From positions 124,001 through 188,000 of the forward strand of contig CAQUUC010000003.1 in assembly GCA_948896235.1 (NCBI GenBank): DNA of 64,000 bases. The letters are read 5' to 3'. Numbering within the stretch: position 1 is the first letter of the stretch; each line of letters begins with the position of its first letter. The translations under genes were made by a program, and so were the position numbers. The DNA comes from an uncultured Clostridia bacterium (lineage in GTDB: Bacteria > Bacillota > Clostridia > TANB77 > CAG-508). Shown one piece after another: positions 18,639-27,614 of this stretch. The notes beneath the pieces are model-generated. The model made no database searches. It was given only the letters and a program-made list of their open reading frames with translations, and was not told where the DNA came from.

Positions 18639-18677
18639 CGGGGGAAGCAATATATGCTCCCCCGACGTTTTTATTTT
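18639..18677 (+). terminator. Terminator of the small transcription unit
   Basis: GC-rich stem (CGGGGG at 18639-18644 with CCCCCG at 18659-18664, plus extension) followed by GTTTTTATTTTT. Confidence 0.85.
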
Positions 18678-18687
18678 TATACAAAAA

Positions 18688-18721
18688 TTTAAGTAGAAAT
18701 CGCTAAAGATTTCTACTTAAA
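18688..18721 (-). terminator. Terminator after ftsZ
   Basis: Perfect 14-bp stem (18688-18701 with 18708-18721) followed on the minus strand by TTTTTG, 16 bases after the ftsZ stop. It ends the division cluster. Confidence 0.85.
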
Positions 18722-18736
18722 ACTTTTTTATATATT

Positions 18737-19858
18737 CTATTTATTTAATCCTTTTTTATTTCTTAAAAATGATGGTATGTCTAAATCACTTGAGTTTGAT
18801 GAACTTTCAGTTGATGTTGGAATTGAGTTTATTTTTTTATCCCAAGCTTTTGTTACTTTTTCTGCTACACCAATTGTTGAAATTGGAAAATCTTGTTCAA
18901 ATCCTGTTGCTATAACTGTTATTGAAATTTCATCTCCCATATTTTCATCTATAACTGCACCAAAAATTATATTTGCTTCTGGGTCTACACTACGTTGTAC
19001 TAATTCTGCTGCTGTATTTACTTCGTGTAATCCTAGTTCTGATCCACCAGTAATGTTAATGATAACTCCTCTTGCTCCTTCTATTGATGTTTCTAGTAAT
19101 GGACTTTGTATAGCTTGTTTTGCAGCATCTTCTGCTCTATTTTCTCCTGATGCTCTACCTATACCCATATGTGCCATACCTGTATTTAACATTATTGTTT
19201 TAACATCTGCAAAGTCTAAGTTTACAAGACCTGGTACTGCGATTAAGTCTGATATACCTTGTACACCTTGTCTTAAAACATCATCAGCCATTTTAAACGC
19301 ATCTACAATAGATGTTTTTCTATCTATTATTTGTAATAATTTATCATTTGGTATTACAACTAATGTATCTACTTTACCTTTTAAACTTTCAATTCCACGT
19401 TCTGCTTGTGAAAGTCTCTTTTTACCTTCAAAGGTAAATGGTTTTGTAACAACACCTATTGTTAAAATTCCCATTTCTTTTGCAGCAGCAGCAACTATTG
19501 GTGCGGCACCTGTTCCTGTTCCACCACCCATACCAGCTGTTACGAAAACCATATCTGCTCCACGTAACACTTCTGCTATTTCTGATTTAGATTCTTCTGC
19601 TGATTGCGCTCCTATATCAGGATTTGCTCCTGCTCCTAGTCCTCTTGTTATTTTTTCTCCTATTTGGATTTTAGTTGCTGCTCTTGATTCTTGAAGAGCT
19701 TGTCTATCAGTATTTACGGAAATAAATTCTACTCCTCTAATTCCTGATTCGACCATTCTATTTACAGCATTATTTCCTGCTCCTCCTACACCAATTACTT
19801 TTATTGTAGCTGTTCCGTCCATCATTCTATCATTGTTTTCTTCGTAATCTACCATCAT
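18737..19858 (-). CDS. ftsZ: Cell division protein FtsZ
   Basis: 373 residues. Tubulin-fold GTPase that forms the Z ring. [15 protein letters not shown] binds nucleotide, [12 protein letters not shown] is the tubulin signature loop, and [11 protein letters not shown] is the synergy (T7) region with the catalytic Asp residues. The C-terminal tail [14 protein letters not shown] is the conserved peptide that binds FtsA and other partners. GGAGGAAAAA precedes the ATG. It lies 55 bases downstream of ftsA and is the last gene of the cluster, with a strong terminator behind it. Confidence 0.98.
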   Translation of the reverse strand: MMVDYEENNDRMMDGTATIKVIGVGGAGNNAVNRMVESGIRGVEFISVNTDRQALQESRAATKIQIGEKITRGLGAGANPDIGAQSAEESKSEIAEVLRGADMVFVTAGMGGGTGTGAAPIVAAAAKEMGILTIGVVTKPFTFEGKKRLSQAERGIESLKGKVDTLVVIPNDKLLQIIDRKTSIVDAFKMADDVLRQGVQGISDLIAVPGLVNLDFADVKTIMLNTGMAHMGIGRASGENRAEDAAKQAIQSPLLETSIEGARGVIINITGGSELGLHEVNTAAELVQRSVDPEANIIFGAVIDENMGDEISITVIATGFEQDFPISTIGVAEKVTKAWDKKINSIPTSTESSSNSSDLDIPSFLRNKKGLNK

Positions 19859-19913
19859 TTTTTCCTCCCAATAATTTTTATTTATTTTTTAAAATTAAAA
19901 ACTTTTTTGTTTT

Positions 19914-21143
19914 CTACGAATAGAAAAATTCTTTTATTCTTTCCATAATTGTAGTAAAGATATTTGTATCTAATTTTGTATCTATACTACTTGATACAGT
20001 TTTTGCAAAAGGTCTAGCTGCAATATATCTTACTAATGAATATGCTGTACGATAAGTTGGTCTTACTGTACTTATTAATCTTCCTGTTGATATCTTTACT
20101 GGTATATTTAATATTATTTTTCCTGCAACATCACTTTTATTTATATTTGTTATTCCTTGTCCTGTTAATACTACATTATTTATTCTAGGTTTAATGCCTT
20201 GATTTGTTATATCTTTATTTACTAGTACGAATATTTCTTCAATTCTAGCTTCAATAATCTCAATTAATTCTGAACTTTTTATAATTTTATTTTTTGAATC
20301 GCCTTTATAGGTATTTAAAATTATATCGTTATCATTATCAATAAAAGATTTTAAAGCAAGTCCATACTGTCTTTTTAATTTATCTGCCTCTTCTAAAGAT
20401 ATATTAAGCACTACTGATATATCGTTTGTAATACTATCTCCACCTAATGGTATTGTATTTGTATAGATGAATGATGCTCCCTCAAATACTCCAATGTCTG
20501 TGTTTCCTGCCCCTATATCTAATAGCATAACATTATCATGTAGTTCATTTACATCTAATATTAAGTTTCTTTCTGCAAGAGTGTTTGGTACTATTCCATC
20601 TATCTCTAGTCCTGCTTTTCTAAAAATTCCTGCAAGTTGTCTTGTATAATCTTTATCTGCAATTACAATTTGTGCATTTAATGTAAATTCTGGACTTAAA
20701 TTTCCTACTGGATCTTTAGTTGTCTTTCCATCACTTAACACAAAATCATTTGGTACTATGTCTATAATAGTTTTTCCATCTGGAACTTCAATATCTCTTA
20801 TTTGCATTATAGCTTGTCCCACATCTCTTACAGAAATTCCAGCATATTTGTCTTTTAATTCTTTTGTAACACTATTTTGCACTATGGTTGCATATTTACC
20901 TGGTATTGTAACATATGCAGAATTTATCTTTAAATTTGATTCATCTTCAGCATTCTTTATTGTTTTAGCTAACGCTTCCGCAATTTTATCTTCGTTAATT
21001 ATTTTTCCTTTTTTGATACCTTCGCATTTACTGCTAGTTGAACATATAATTTCAATTTGATTAAAATTATTAACTTCCCCTACAACAGCTGATACTTTAG
21101 ATGTTCCGATATCAATTCCAACAATTATATCACCTATTGCCAA
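19914..21143 (-). CDS. ftsA: Cell division protein FtsA
   Basis: 409 residues with a TTG start preceded by GGAGGAATAAGC. Actin-like ATPase that tethers FtsZ to the membrane. VGIDIGTSKVSAVVGE is phosphate loop 1, MLLDIGAGNTDIGVFEG phosphate loop 2, and NNVVLTGQG the adenosine motif; the 1C (SHS2) subdomain follows ATP motif 1. The C-terminal TTIMERIKEFFYS is an amphipathic membrane-targeting helix. The promoter candidate and 14-bp palindrome at 21174-21212 lie just upstream. Confidence 0.96.
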   Translation of the reverse strand: MAIGDIIVGIDIGTSKVSAVVGEVNNFNQIEIICSTSSKCEGIKKGKIINEDKIAEALAKTIKNAEDESNLKINSAYVTIPGKYATIVQNSVTKELKDKYAGISVRDVGQAIMQIRDIEVPDGKTIIDIVPNDFVLSDGKTTKDPVGNLSPEFTLNAQIVIADKDYTRQLAGIFRKAGLEIDGIVPNTLAERNLILDVNELHDNVMLLDIGAGNTDIGVFEGASFIYTNTIPLGGDSITNDISVVLNISLEEADKLKRQYGLALKSFIDNDNDIILNTYKGDSKNKIIKSSELIEIIEARIEEIFVLVNKDITNQGIKPRINNVVLTGQGITNINKSDVAGKIILNIPVKISTGRLISTVRPTYRTAYSLVRYIAARPFAKTVSSSIDTKLDTNIFTTIMERIKEFFYS

Positions 21144-21173
21144 AGCTTATTCCTCCATCTTTATATTGTATTT

Positions 21174-21187
21174 TTCTTACGTAAGAA
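21174..21187. promoter_or_regulatory. 14-bp perfect palindrome upstream of ftsA
   Basis: TTCTTACGTAAGAA, overlapping the proposed -10 box of the ftsAZ promoter and 31 bases from the ftsA start. A dimeric repressor site is a possible meaning. Confidence 0.45.
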
Positions 21188-21212
21188 TATTATATTTTAT
21201 TAAAAAAGTCAA
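21184..21212 (-). promoter_or_regulatory. Candidate ftsAZ promoter
   Basis: Minus strand TTGACT (21212-21207), 17-base spacer, TATTCT (21189-21184). Upstream is the terminator of the sbp gene, so ftsA and ftsZ can be transcribed separately from the murA-to-sbp genes. Confidence 0.55.
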
Positions 21213-21362
21213 TAGTTTTTGTAATATTTTTGTAATATTTTCGCCTCACTTTTGTAACAATATTATGTGTCACTTGCTACAGTAAGGATTTGCCGTTTTT
21301 TACCAATTTACTCCATTTTTTATAGGAATACATAGTAAAATAGTTATTAGTAATATAAAAAT

Positions 21363-21410
21363 AATAAAAGAGTAATAGACAGATTAAAGTCTATCTATTA
21401 CTCTTTTATT
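21363..21410 (-). terminator. Terminator after sbp
   Basis: Long inverted repeat AATAAAAGAGTAATAG at both ends around a short inner stem. It overlaps the stop of sbp and is symmetrical, so it may work on both strands. Confidence 0.75.
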
Positions 21411-21780
21411 ATTTATTATCACTAGTTTTTCCTTCTTTTTTATTTGTCCATTTATCAAGGTAATATCTACGTATAATTGCTAAGTTTGTAAACATCCTTC
21501 CAACAAATACTATAATTGCAGCAAGATAAATATCTACATTTAATTTTTCTCCTAAATATGTAAGTAATATTGATAAAATTGCATTTCCAAAAAAACCTGA
21601 AACAAAAATTTTTAAATCAAAATTACCTTTTAGAACAGATGTTATTCCACCAAATACCGAATCAAGTGCTGCTATAATTGAAATTGCTAAATATCCTGAC
21701 ATACTATATGGTATAATTGGTGCATTCATTCCAGCAAGGGCTCCTATAATACACCCTATTAAGATTGCTATAAAAATCAT
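21409..21780 (-). CDS. sbp: Small basic protein Sbp (DUF1290)
   Basis: 123 residues, mostly four hydrophobic segments (FIAILIGCIIGALAG, YLAISIIAALDSVFGG and others). GYLAISIIAALDSVFGGITS and GRMFTNLAIIRRYY are characteristic of the DUF1290 family. Sbp sits next to DUF881 and division genes in many Firmicutes; its molecular role is unknown. ATG 21780 is chosen because GGAAGGGGAAAAATAAG precedes it and because it then overlaps the end of the upstream DUF881 gene only slightly, implying coupling. Confidence 0.9.
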   Translation of the reverse strand: MIFIAILIGCIIGALAGMNAPIIPYSMSGYLAISIIAALDSVFGGITSVLKGNFDLKIFVSGFFGNAILSILLTYLGEKLNVDIYLAAIIVFVGRMFTNLAIIRRYYLDKWTNKKEGKTSDNK

Positions 21781-21781
21781 C

Positions 21782-22504
21782 TTATTTTTCCCCTTCCATA
21801 TCAATATATTTTATTTCTATTTTACTAGAATATTTAGGTATTCTAATATTATTTTGTCTTTCCAATGATACTGCATATTCAGAATACATATCCATAAATC
21901 CTACTGTTTTTGTAGTAAGTGCACTTTCTAGGTATTTTGGATCACCAATTGCTTTTATAACATATGGTGATACTACTTTTTCTTTATTTATTAATATATA
22001 ATGTGCTATATCATCAACATATATATCTACAATATCACTCATATTAATAATTCTTTGATCATTAATACTAATTGCTTCAGCACCTGCTGAGTTTAATTCA
22101 TTTATTAAGTGTACTAAAATATATGATTTTAATAATTCACTTGCTTCATTTTGCGCTAAAGTTATAACTATTCCGTCTCCTTTTACGTCAGTCTCACCAG
22201 CTATTATTTGTGCTTGTAATAATTCTTTATCTAATAATTCTATAGCTTCTTGATTTGCTTCCTTTTTGTGTCTATATTCAGCAATTGTCTCATTTGTTTC
22301 TTGCAATTTCTCATTTGTTTCTTCATATCTTTCTTTCCATAATGCAATTTTTTCTCTTAATTCAGTTTCTGTCATGGTTTCTATTTCTGTTATATTAGTT
22401 TCTTCTATTGTTTTAAACTGAATAAATATGACATATGTTAAAATGAAACATATAAGTCCTATTGTTACAATCATAATATTTTTACCTTTTTTCAATTCAA
22501 TCAC
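21782..22504 (-). CDS. DUF881 family membrane protein
   Basis: 240 residues, GTG start immediately after the upstream stop. One N-terminal membrane helix (VTIGLICFILTYVIFIQF), then a coiled-coil region (WKERYEETNEKLQETNETIAEY) and the DUF881 domain (TDVKGDGIVITL, SINDQRIIN, YVIKAIGDP, EIKYI). It is a paralogue of the next gene upstream; the two align along their whole length (membrane helix, WKERY, QRI, IKAIG). DUF881 proteins cluster with division genes in Gram-positives; function unknown. Confidence 0.88.
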   Translation of the reverse strand: MIELKKGKNIMIVTIGLICFILTYVIFIQFKTIEETNITEIETMTETELREKIALWKERYEETNEKLQETNETIAEYRHKKEANQEAIELLDKELLQAQIIAGETDVKGDGIVITLAQNEASELLKSYILVHLINELNSAGAEAISINDQRIINMSDIVDIYVDDIAHYILINKEKVVSPYVIKAIGDPKYLESALTTKTVGFMDMYSEYAVSLERQNNIRIPKYSSKIEIKYIDMEGEK

Positions 22505-23207
22505 CTACTCTGCATTTTTTATGTATTTATTAGTTAATACACCATTATATTTTTTTATTGTAATATTATCGCTTTTTTTAACATCTATTGAAATTTGCTC
22601 TCCATATTGTTCAATAAATGACCCTGGTCTTAGTAGATTATTATGCAAAGCATTACTTCCTATTGCTTCAATAATAAATGGTGCTCCTATTGGTTCTCCA
22701 TTTATTTGAACAACCGCACCAGCACAGCTTATTACTGTTCCTGGTACAATTCTTTGTCCATTAATACTTATTGCATCTGCTCCTATGTTTTTTATTTCAT
22801 TTACAATTGCTCGTAAATCTCCATCATGTACTAAATCATTTGAGGTTACAAATTTAGAATTCGTATTATCTTTAACTGTAATAACTACACCTGAACCTGT
22901 TACATCAGTTAAACCTAAATATGTATTTAGTTCTTTTAATCGTTCTTGTTTCTCTATTGAACCTGAATCTGTACTTGTGCTTGTCTTTCTTTCATTTTCA
23001 AGAGTTTTTTCTGCAATATCTAATTCAGCATATACTTTATCATATCTTTCTTTCCATCTTAACACTTGATCTCTTAATCCATTTTCTGTATCATTTTTTC
23101 CGTGCAGTATTTGTTGCATCTTCTATTGTGTTTAATTGTACCATAATACAAAATGTTAAAATAATGCACATAATTCCTAATGTGATTGCAACTTGTCTTT
23201 TTTTCAC
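22505..23207 (-). CDS. DUF881 family membrane protein, one CGG +1 frameshift
   Basis: About 234 residues when joined. GTG 23207 (MKKRQVAITLGIMCIILTF) follows GGAGGAAGTTTTA. The frame meets GCA CGG at 23102-23100 and would stop three codons later. Skipping the C gives NTAGKNDTENGLRDQVLRW, which aligns with the paralogue's WKERY coiled-coil region and continues through TDVTGSGVVITVKD, SINGQRIVPG and FIIEAIGS to the stop. The paralogue at 21782 has no such interruption, a useful internal comparison. Confidence 0.85.
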
Positions 23208-23247
23208 TAAAACTTCCTCCATTTCTCTATTAGTCAAAATACTTAAC

Positions 23248-24354
23248 TTATTCTTTCCTTCTAAAATAAACATTGCTTTTGTTTAAATCACCATTTATAA
23301 AAATTTCTCCTTCAATTCCTAGTTCTTCTGATAAAATTGCTTTTAAATATAACATTCTTGTACTTAAATTTGATGCATCTCCTAGATAAACTGTTTTCTT
23401 TTCTCCTTCTAAAAAAATAATATAATTTTGTTTATCACTAATATTTATCTTTGTAATAAGGTTACTTATATCATTTACACTAGAAGACTCCATAATCTTT
23501 AACACTGTTCCTAATTTTTCTAAATCCTCGTCGTTTAACCTATTTCCTACTATCATATTCTCTCCACTTGTTGTATATCCTTCTATTATAGGAACTTCTA
23601 ACTTGTTTTCTAGTATATCCAATATATAACCTTGATTATTTATATATACAAAGCTGTTTGCATATTCTAAGTTATATGTAGTTTTTCTTTCTTTAACATT
23701 TATTTGTATTATATTAGGTAATTTTCTTTTTACTTCAACACTTTCAATATAAGCATTTTGTTTTATGTTCTTCTCTATTTTATTAATGCTTGTCTTATAA
23801 ATATTATCTCCTATTGTAAGCCTAGATAAACTAATAATTGTATCCGTGCTTATTTTTTCATTATTCTGTATTTGTATTTCTGATAAATTAAATAAAGGTG
23901 ACATCATAAAATATATAAATGCTGCAATTAATGCTGAAAGTAAGATTGTCCATTTTATTATACCTTTTACAATTTTACTTTTTCTTTTACTATTTTTTGA
24001 ATTTTGTTTAGTTTTTGTTTTATATATATTATCTATATTCTCTCTTGTTCTTCTGTTATTTGAACTATTTATTTTGTTCTTTTCCTTTTTTGTATTTTTA
24101 TCTTTAACTTTTGTTTTTATTTTCTTTTTATTATTGGTTACATTATTTCTTTCATCTGGTATTTTAGTTACTCCAATTACAATTTCATTATCAAAATTAA
24201 ATGTATTACTCTCTTGGGCAGACCTTTTGCCTGCCCTGGTATTTTTCTTCTTTGTTTTAACTATATTTTTCTGTTTCTTAGCATTTTTTTGCTCATCCAT
24301 ATAAAGAAAATTTAGTTCTGTATTTTTTTGTTTACCCATAACTTGTTTTTTCAC
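23248..24354 (-). CDS. divIB: Cell division protein FtsQ/DivIB
   Basis: 368 residues. A long, very basic Lys/Asn-rich cytoplasmic tail (about 140 residues) precedes one membrane helix (WTILLSALIAAFIYFMM). The extracellular POTRA domain starts FNLSEIQIQNNEKIS and contains RLTIGDNIYK, and the beta domain follows (NIIQINVKERK, YINNQGYILDI, LKAILSEELG). DivIB links the divisome core. GTG 24354 begins four bases after the murA stop. The tail is longer than in many relatives and of low complexity. Confidence 0.9.
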   Translation of the reverse strand: MKKQVMGKQKNTELNFLYMDEQKNAKKQKNIVKTKKKNTRAGKRSAQESNTFNFDNEIVIGVTKIPDERNNVTNNKKKIKTKVKDKNTKKEKNKINSSNNRRTRENIDNIYKTKTKQNSKNSKRKSKIVKGIIKWTILLSALIAAFIYFMMSPLFNLSEIQIQNNEKISTDTIISLSRLTIGDNIYKTSINKIEKNIKQNAYIESVEVKRKLPNIIQINVKERKTTYNLEYANSFVYINNQGYILDILENKLEVPIIEGYTTSGENMIVGNRLNDEDLEKLGTVLKIMESSSVNDISNLITKINISDKQNYIIFLEGEKKTVYLGDASNLSTRMLYLKAILSEELGIEGEIFINGDLNKSNVYFRRKE

Positions 24355-24358
24355 ACCA

Positions 24359-25612
24359 TCACACTTCTTTCGTAATTTTTGCTCCTAATGTGCTTAATTT
24401 ATCGTCTAAATTTTCATATCCTCTTAAAATATATTCTATGTTTTCTATTTTTGTTTTTCCTTTTGCATTAAGTCCTGCAATAACAAGTGCTGCACCACCT
24501 CGTAAATCTTTAGCCATAACATTTGCACTTGTTAATCTCCTTACTCCTTTAATTACAGCTGTTCTTCCATCTATTACAAATTTTGCTCCCATTCTTTGTA
24601 ATTCACTTGCATATTTAAATCTATTTTCGAATATGTTTTCTATAACAACGGATGTACCTTTGGCAGTAGTAAGCATACTTCCAAAAATGGCTTGCATATC
24701 TGTTGGAAATCCTGGATATGGCATTGTTTTTATATCTGTCGCTTTTAATTTTTTAGGTGCTTGTAAAGTTATTCTGTCTTTTTCATAATCAATTTTGCAA
24801 CCACATTCTTCTAATTTTTCAATTACTGGAGCTAAATGTTCTACAACCACATTTTTTAATGTAATATTTCCGTCCAGTAACAGCTCCTGCACAAAGTAAA
24901 GTACCTGCTTCAATCCTGTCTGGCATTACTTTATACCCTGAATTTTTAAGATTTGACACCCCTTGAATTATGATTTCACTAGTTCCTGCACCTGTTATTT
25001 TTGCTCCTAATTTGTTTAAAAAGTTTTGTAAATCAACAATTTCTGGTTCCATTGCTGCATTTACAATGGTAGTTTCTCCAGCTGTTAGAACAGCAGCTAA
25101 AATAGCATTTTCTGTTGCTCCAACACTTGGAAAATCAAAATGTATTTTGCTAGGTTCTATTTTATCACATTTGCACTTTACATATCCAGTGTTTTCGCTA
25201 ATATTTATACCTAAATTTTCAAATGCTTTTAAATGTAAATCAATAGGTCTTGCACCAATATCGCATCCACCTGGACATGAAAATGTTGCTTCTTTAAATC
25301 TTCCAAGTAGTGCTCCTGCAAGAATTATGCTTGAACGCATTTTTCTCATAAGTTCTTCTGGTATTTCATATTTTTTTATTTTTCTTGCATCAATAACTAT
25401 TTTATCACTACTACGCTTAACTTTGCAACCTAAACTTTTAAGTATTTCTAACATTACTCTTGTATCATGAATATCAGGAACATTATATAGTTTTGTAATA
25501 CCATTATTTAATATGGTCGCTGCAAGAATTGGAAGTGATGCATTCTTAGAGCCGAGATACTTCTACCTCTCCGTGAAAGCTTTTTCCCTCCTTCTATAAT
25601 ATATGTACCCAT
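24359..25612 (-). CDS. murA: UDP-GlcNAc 1-carboxyvinyltransferase, three CGG +1 frameshifts
   Basis: First committed enzyme of peptidoglycan synthesis, about 416 residues when joined, the normal length. From ATG 25612 the frame meets TCA CGG (25573-25571), then TCT CGG (25554-25552), then GGA CGG (24872-24870). Skipping C each time yields GGKKLSGEVEVSGSKNASLP, the universally conserved MurA N-terminus with its Lys-Asn pair, and later CAGAVTGGNITLKNVVVEH. The catalytic loop Cys (SCPGGCDIGARP) and GFPTDMQA are intact. Without frameshifting the product would end after about two dozen residues. Strong AGGAGGG before ATG lies in a terminator-like hairpin. Confidence 0.93.
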
Positions 25613-25670
25613 TAAAAAATCACCCTCCTTATGATATATATATTATGCTAACTGCATAAATTGGGTGATT
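25613..25670 (-). terminator. Terminator-like hairpin holding the murA ribosome site
   Basis: AATCACCC/GGGTGATT stem (25618-25625 with 25663-25670), large loop containing an inner TATGC/GCATA stem, then TTTTTTAATG on the minus strand. It would end the patatin-gene transcript, and its 3' arm contains part of the murA Shine-Dalgarno AGGAGGGTGA. Confidence 0.6.
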
Positions 25671-25680
25671 GTAATGATTT

Positions 25681-26517
25681 CTACTTTTCTAGAATTTTCC
25701 TTATTTCATTTATTTTACTAATTGCATATTTATATCCTTCCTCATAACAATAATCTATCTTTTTTATACTAAAAACATTTGCTTTGCTTACATCTATATC
25801 GCATATATAATCACTATTTTCAATTGCTTCTCTAGATAAGCCATCATATATAGTGTCAACACATTTCATTGTTATCCCATATATTCCCCTTGGTTTTGAA
25901 TTTCTATTTAAAACAAATTTTATTGTTAAAATTTTGTCTACTCCTAATTTTTTTACTTCATCTGCTGGAATATTATCTAAAACTCCTCCATCTACAAATC
26001 TATATTCTCCATAATCAAAAGGTGCAAATACGCCTGGATATGTACAACTTGCTCTCACTGCTTTTGCTATTTCAATATCTTTAATATAATAATCTTCTTT
26101 TTGGTTATAATTCGTAAATACATATTTTTTACTTGTATTAATATCTACTGTAGGAATTGCAATTGGTATAGATAATTCATTTATATTACTTACATTTTTA
26201 TATTTCGCAACTTCCTTTATTGCAAGTTCTACATTTATACTAGAAAATGCCCCATCTAATCTAAGTCCTTTTCCAGTTCTAACATTAGTTACAACATCAC
26301 CTGGATTTGCTTTTAACATTCCCTTTGAAAAATATCTAAATAGTTTTATCATTTCATCTTCAGTATAACCAAGTGCATATAATGTTGCAACTATACTTCC
26401 TGCACTAGTCCCCGCAACTGCATCTATTTTAATATTATTTTCTCTCAAAGCTTTAAGTACTCCAATATGTGCTGCCCCTTTTACTCCTCCACCAGAAAAT
26501 GCAACTCCTAATTTCAT
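25681..26517 (-). CDS. Patatin-like phospholipase (RssA/YchK-type)
   Basis: 278 residues. GVAFSGGGVKGAAHIGVL is the oxyanion loop, AGTSAGSIVATLYALG contains the GXSXG nucleophile Ser, and FVDGGVLDNIPADEV holds the catalytic Asp. These Ser-Asp dyad enzymes hydrolyse lipid acyl esters in the cytoplasm or at the membrane. No signal peptide. It stands between a divergent cytidine deaminase gene and murA. Confidence 0.9.
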   Translation of the reverse strand: MKLGVAFSGGGVKGAAHIGVLKALRENNIKIDAVAGTSAGSIVATLYALGYTEDEMIKLFRYFSKGMLKANPGDVVTNVRTGKGLRLDGAFSSINVELAIKEVAKYKNVSNINELSIPIAIPTVDINTSKKYVFTNYNQKEDYYIKDIEIAKAVRASCTYPGVFAPFDYGEYRFVDGGVLDNIPADEVKKLGVDKILTIKFVLNRNSKPRGIYGITMKCVDTIYDGLSREAIENSDYICDIDVSKANVFSIKKIDYCYEEGYKYAISKINEIRKILEK

Positions 26518-26656
26518 ATAATTTCAACTCTCCTTTTTACCTTTTTATTATATATCAAATAAAAACTAATTTGAAGGCTTTATTTGATTTTTATTGACTT
26601 TTATATTTAAAGTACATATAATAAAATCATAAATTTATAAGAAATGAGTGATTAGT

Positions 26657-27055
26657 ATGGATATATCTAAAGCAATACAAATTGCAAAAGAAACACGACT
26701 TAATGCTTGTGCAAGTGAATATTATGTTGGAACTTGTCTTGTTACTAAATCTGGTAAATATTATTCAGGTTGCAATATTGAAAATGATGGAATACAAAGT
26801 ATTTGTGCAGAACGTACAGCATTTGTTAAAGCATTATCAGAAGGAGAACGTGAATTTTCTTATATTGTAGTGGTTGGTGGATTAAAAGATGCTACTATTT
26901 TAGAAAACTGTCTTCCTTGTGGATATTGTAGACAATTTATGAATCAATATGTAGATAATGATTTTAAGATTTATGCTTGTTCTGGAGAAAATGATGAAAT
27001 AGAAGAATACTCTATAAATGATTTATTACCACATAGTTTTAAACTACAAATTTGA
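26657..27055 (+). CDS. cdd: Cytidine deaminase-family protein
   Basis: 132 residues. SGCNIENDGIQSICAERTAFVKAL holds the zinc ligand Cys and catalytic Glu (CAE), and LPCGYCRQFM the PCxxC ligands. It converts cytidine/deoxycytidine to uridine forms in pyrimidine salvage. Asp in ENDG replaces Asn/Ser seen in some relatives, so blasticidin-deaminase-like specificity is not excluded. ATG 26657 fits the family; GTG 26648 is a weaker alternative. One of the few plus-strand genes; no in-frame CGG. Confidence 0.85.
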   Translation: MDISKAIQIAKETRLNACASEYYVGTCLVTKSGKYYSGCNIENDGIQSICAERTAFVKALSEGEREFSYIVVVGGLKDATILENCLPCGYCRQFMNQYVDNDFKIYACSGENDEIEEYSINDLLPHSFKLQI

Positions 27056-27134
27056 AATATTTTATACACTTTACTCTAATATATTTAAAAATGTTTTTTA
27101 TTTTAGATATATTTTGTCATTTTGAATTTTATTG

Positions 27135-27163
27135 TTGACATTTATATTTTGATATGGTATTAT
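27135..27163 (+). promoter_or_regulatory. Sigma-A promoter
   Basis: TTGACA (27135-27140), 17-base spacer, TATTAT (27158-27163), 60 bases before the coiled-coil gene start. Confidence 0.8.
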
Positions 27164-27222
27164 CTTATCCAAGGGAAGTTGACATTGGGCTTTATATTTT
27201 TTATAGATAGGAGGTGTACCCA

Positions 27223-27522
27223 ATGGAAAACAAAGAAAATTCCACTATAATTACAATACTTAATGAAATGAATCAACAAATTATTCAAATTAGTGAAAAT
27301 TTAAGTCAAAAAATTGATGAAGTCAATGAAAACTTAAATCAAAAAATTGATCAAGTCAACGAAAACTTAAATCAAAAAATTGATCATAATTCTGCTAATA
27401 TAATTAAAATTCTAAATACTGTTTCTAAAATGCAGGAAGATATTAATGATTTGCGTGATGATGTTGAAACTGTTTATAGTTTAGAAAAAGACTCCCGAAA
27501 ACAATTAAAAAGATTATTGTAA
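27223..27522 (+). CDS. Small coiled-coil protein with 11-residue repeats
   Basis: 99 residues, GGAGG 7 bases before ATG. The centre has three 11-residue repeats of the form ENLNQKIDQVN, predicting a right-handed or hendecad coiled coil, followed by VSKMQEDINDLRDDVETVYSLE, a second coil, and a basic end. No signal peptide or membrane helix. It has its own promoter and a strong terminator, so it is an independent unit. Not assignable to a family with confidence; it resembles small oligomerising proteins and antitoxin-like coiled coils only in layout. Confidence 0.75.
   Translation: MENKENSTIITILNEMNQQIIQISENLSQKIDEVNENLNQKIDQVNENLNQKIDHNSANIIKILNTVSKMQEDINDLRDDVETVYSLEKDSRKQLKRLL
27295..27393 (+). 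repeat. Three tandem 33-bp repeats within the coiled-coil gene
   Basis: Units 27295-27327, 27328-27360 and 27361-27393 begin GAAAA(T/C)TTAA(G/A)TCAAAAAATTGAT and encode the 11-residue coil repeat. Copy number could vary between strains. Confidence 0.8.
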
Positions 27523-27556
27523 GTTTTTTATAAATGAATAATTAAATTGATAATTT

Positions 27557-27595
27557 AAAAGTCAATAGTTAAAGCAAATTTAACTATTGACTTTT
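27557..27595. terminator. Bidirectional terminator between coiled-coil gene and aspS
   Basis: Perfect 17-bp stem (27557-27573 with 27579-27595), five-base loop, A/T runs on both sides. It serves the convergent genes. Confidence 0.9.
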
Positions 27596-27614
27596 AAAAT
27601 TTTAAACCTTATTT

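Noticed and set aside
24359..25612. murA as a pseudogene
   Set aside because: All three interruptions follow the CGG rule, no other damage exists and the catalytic Cys loop is intact in the joined product.
27295..27393. CRISPR-like repeat array
   Set aside because: Repeats are contiguous without spacers and encode a coiled-coil repeat in frame.
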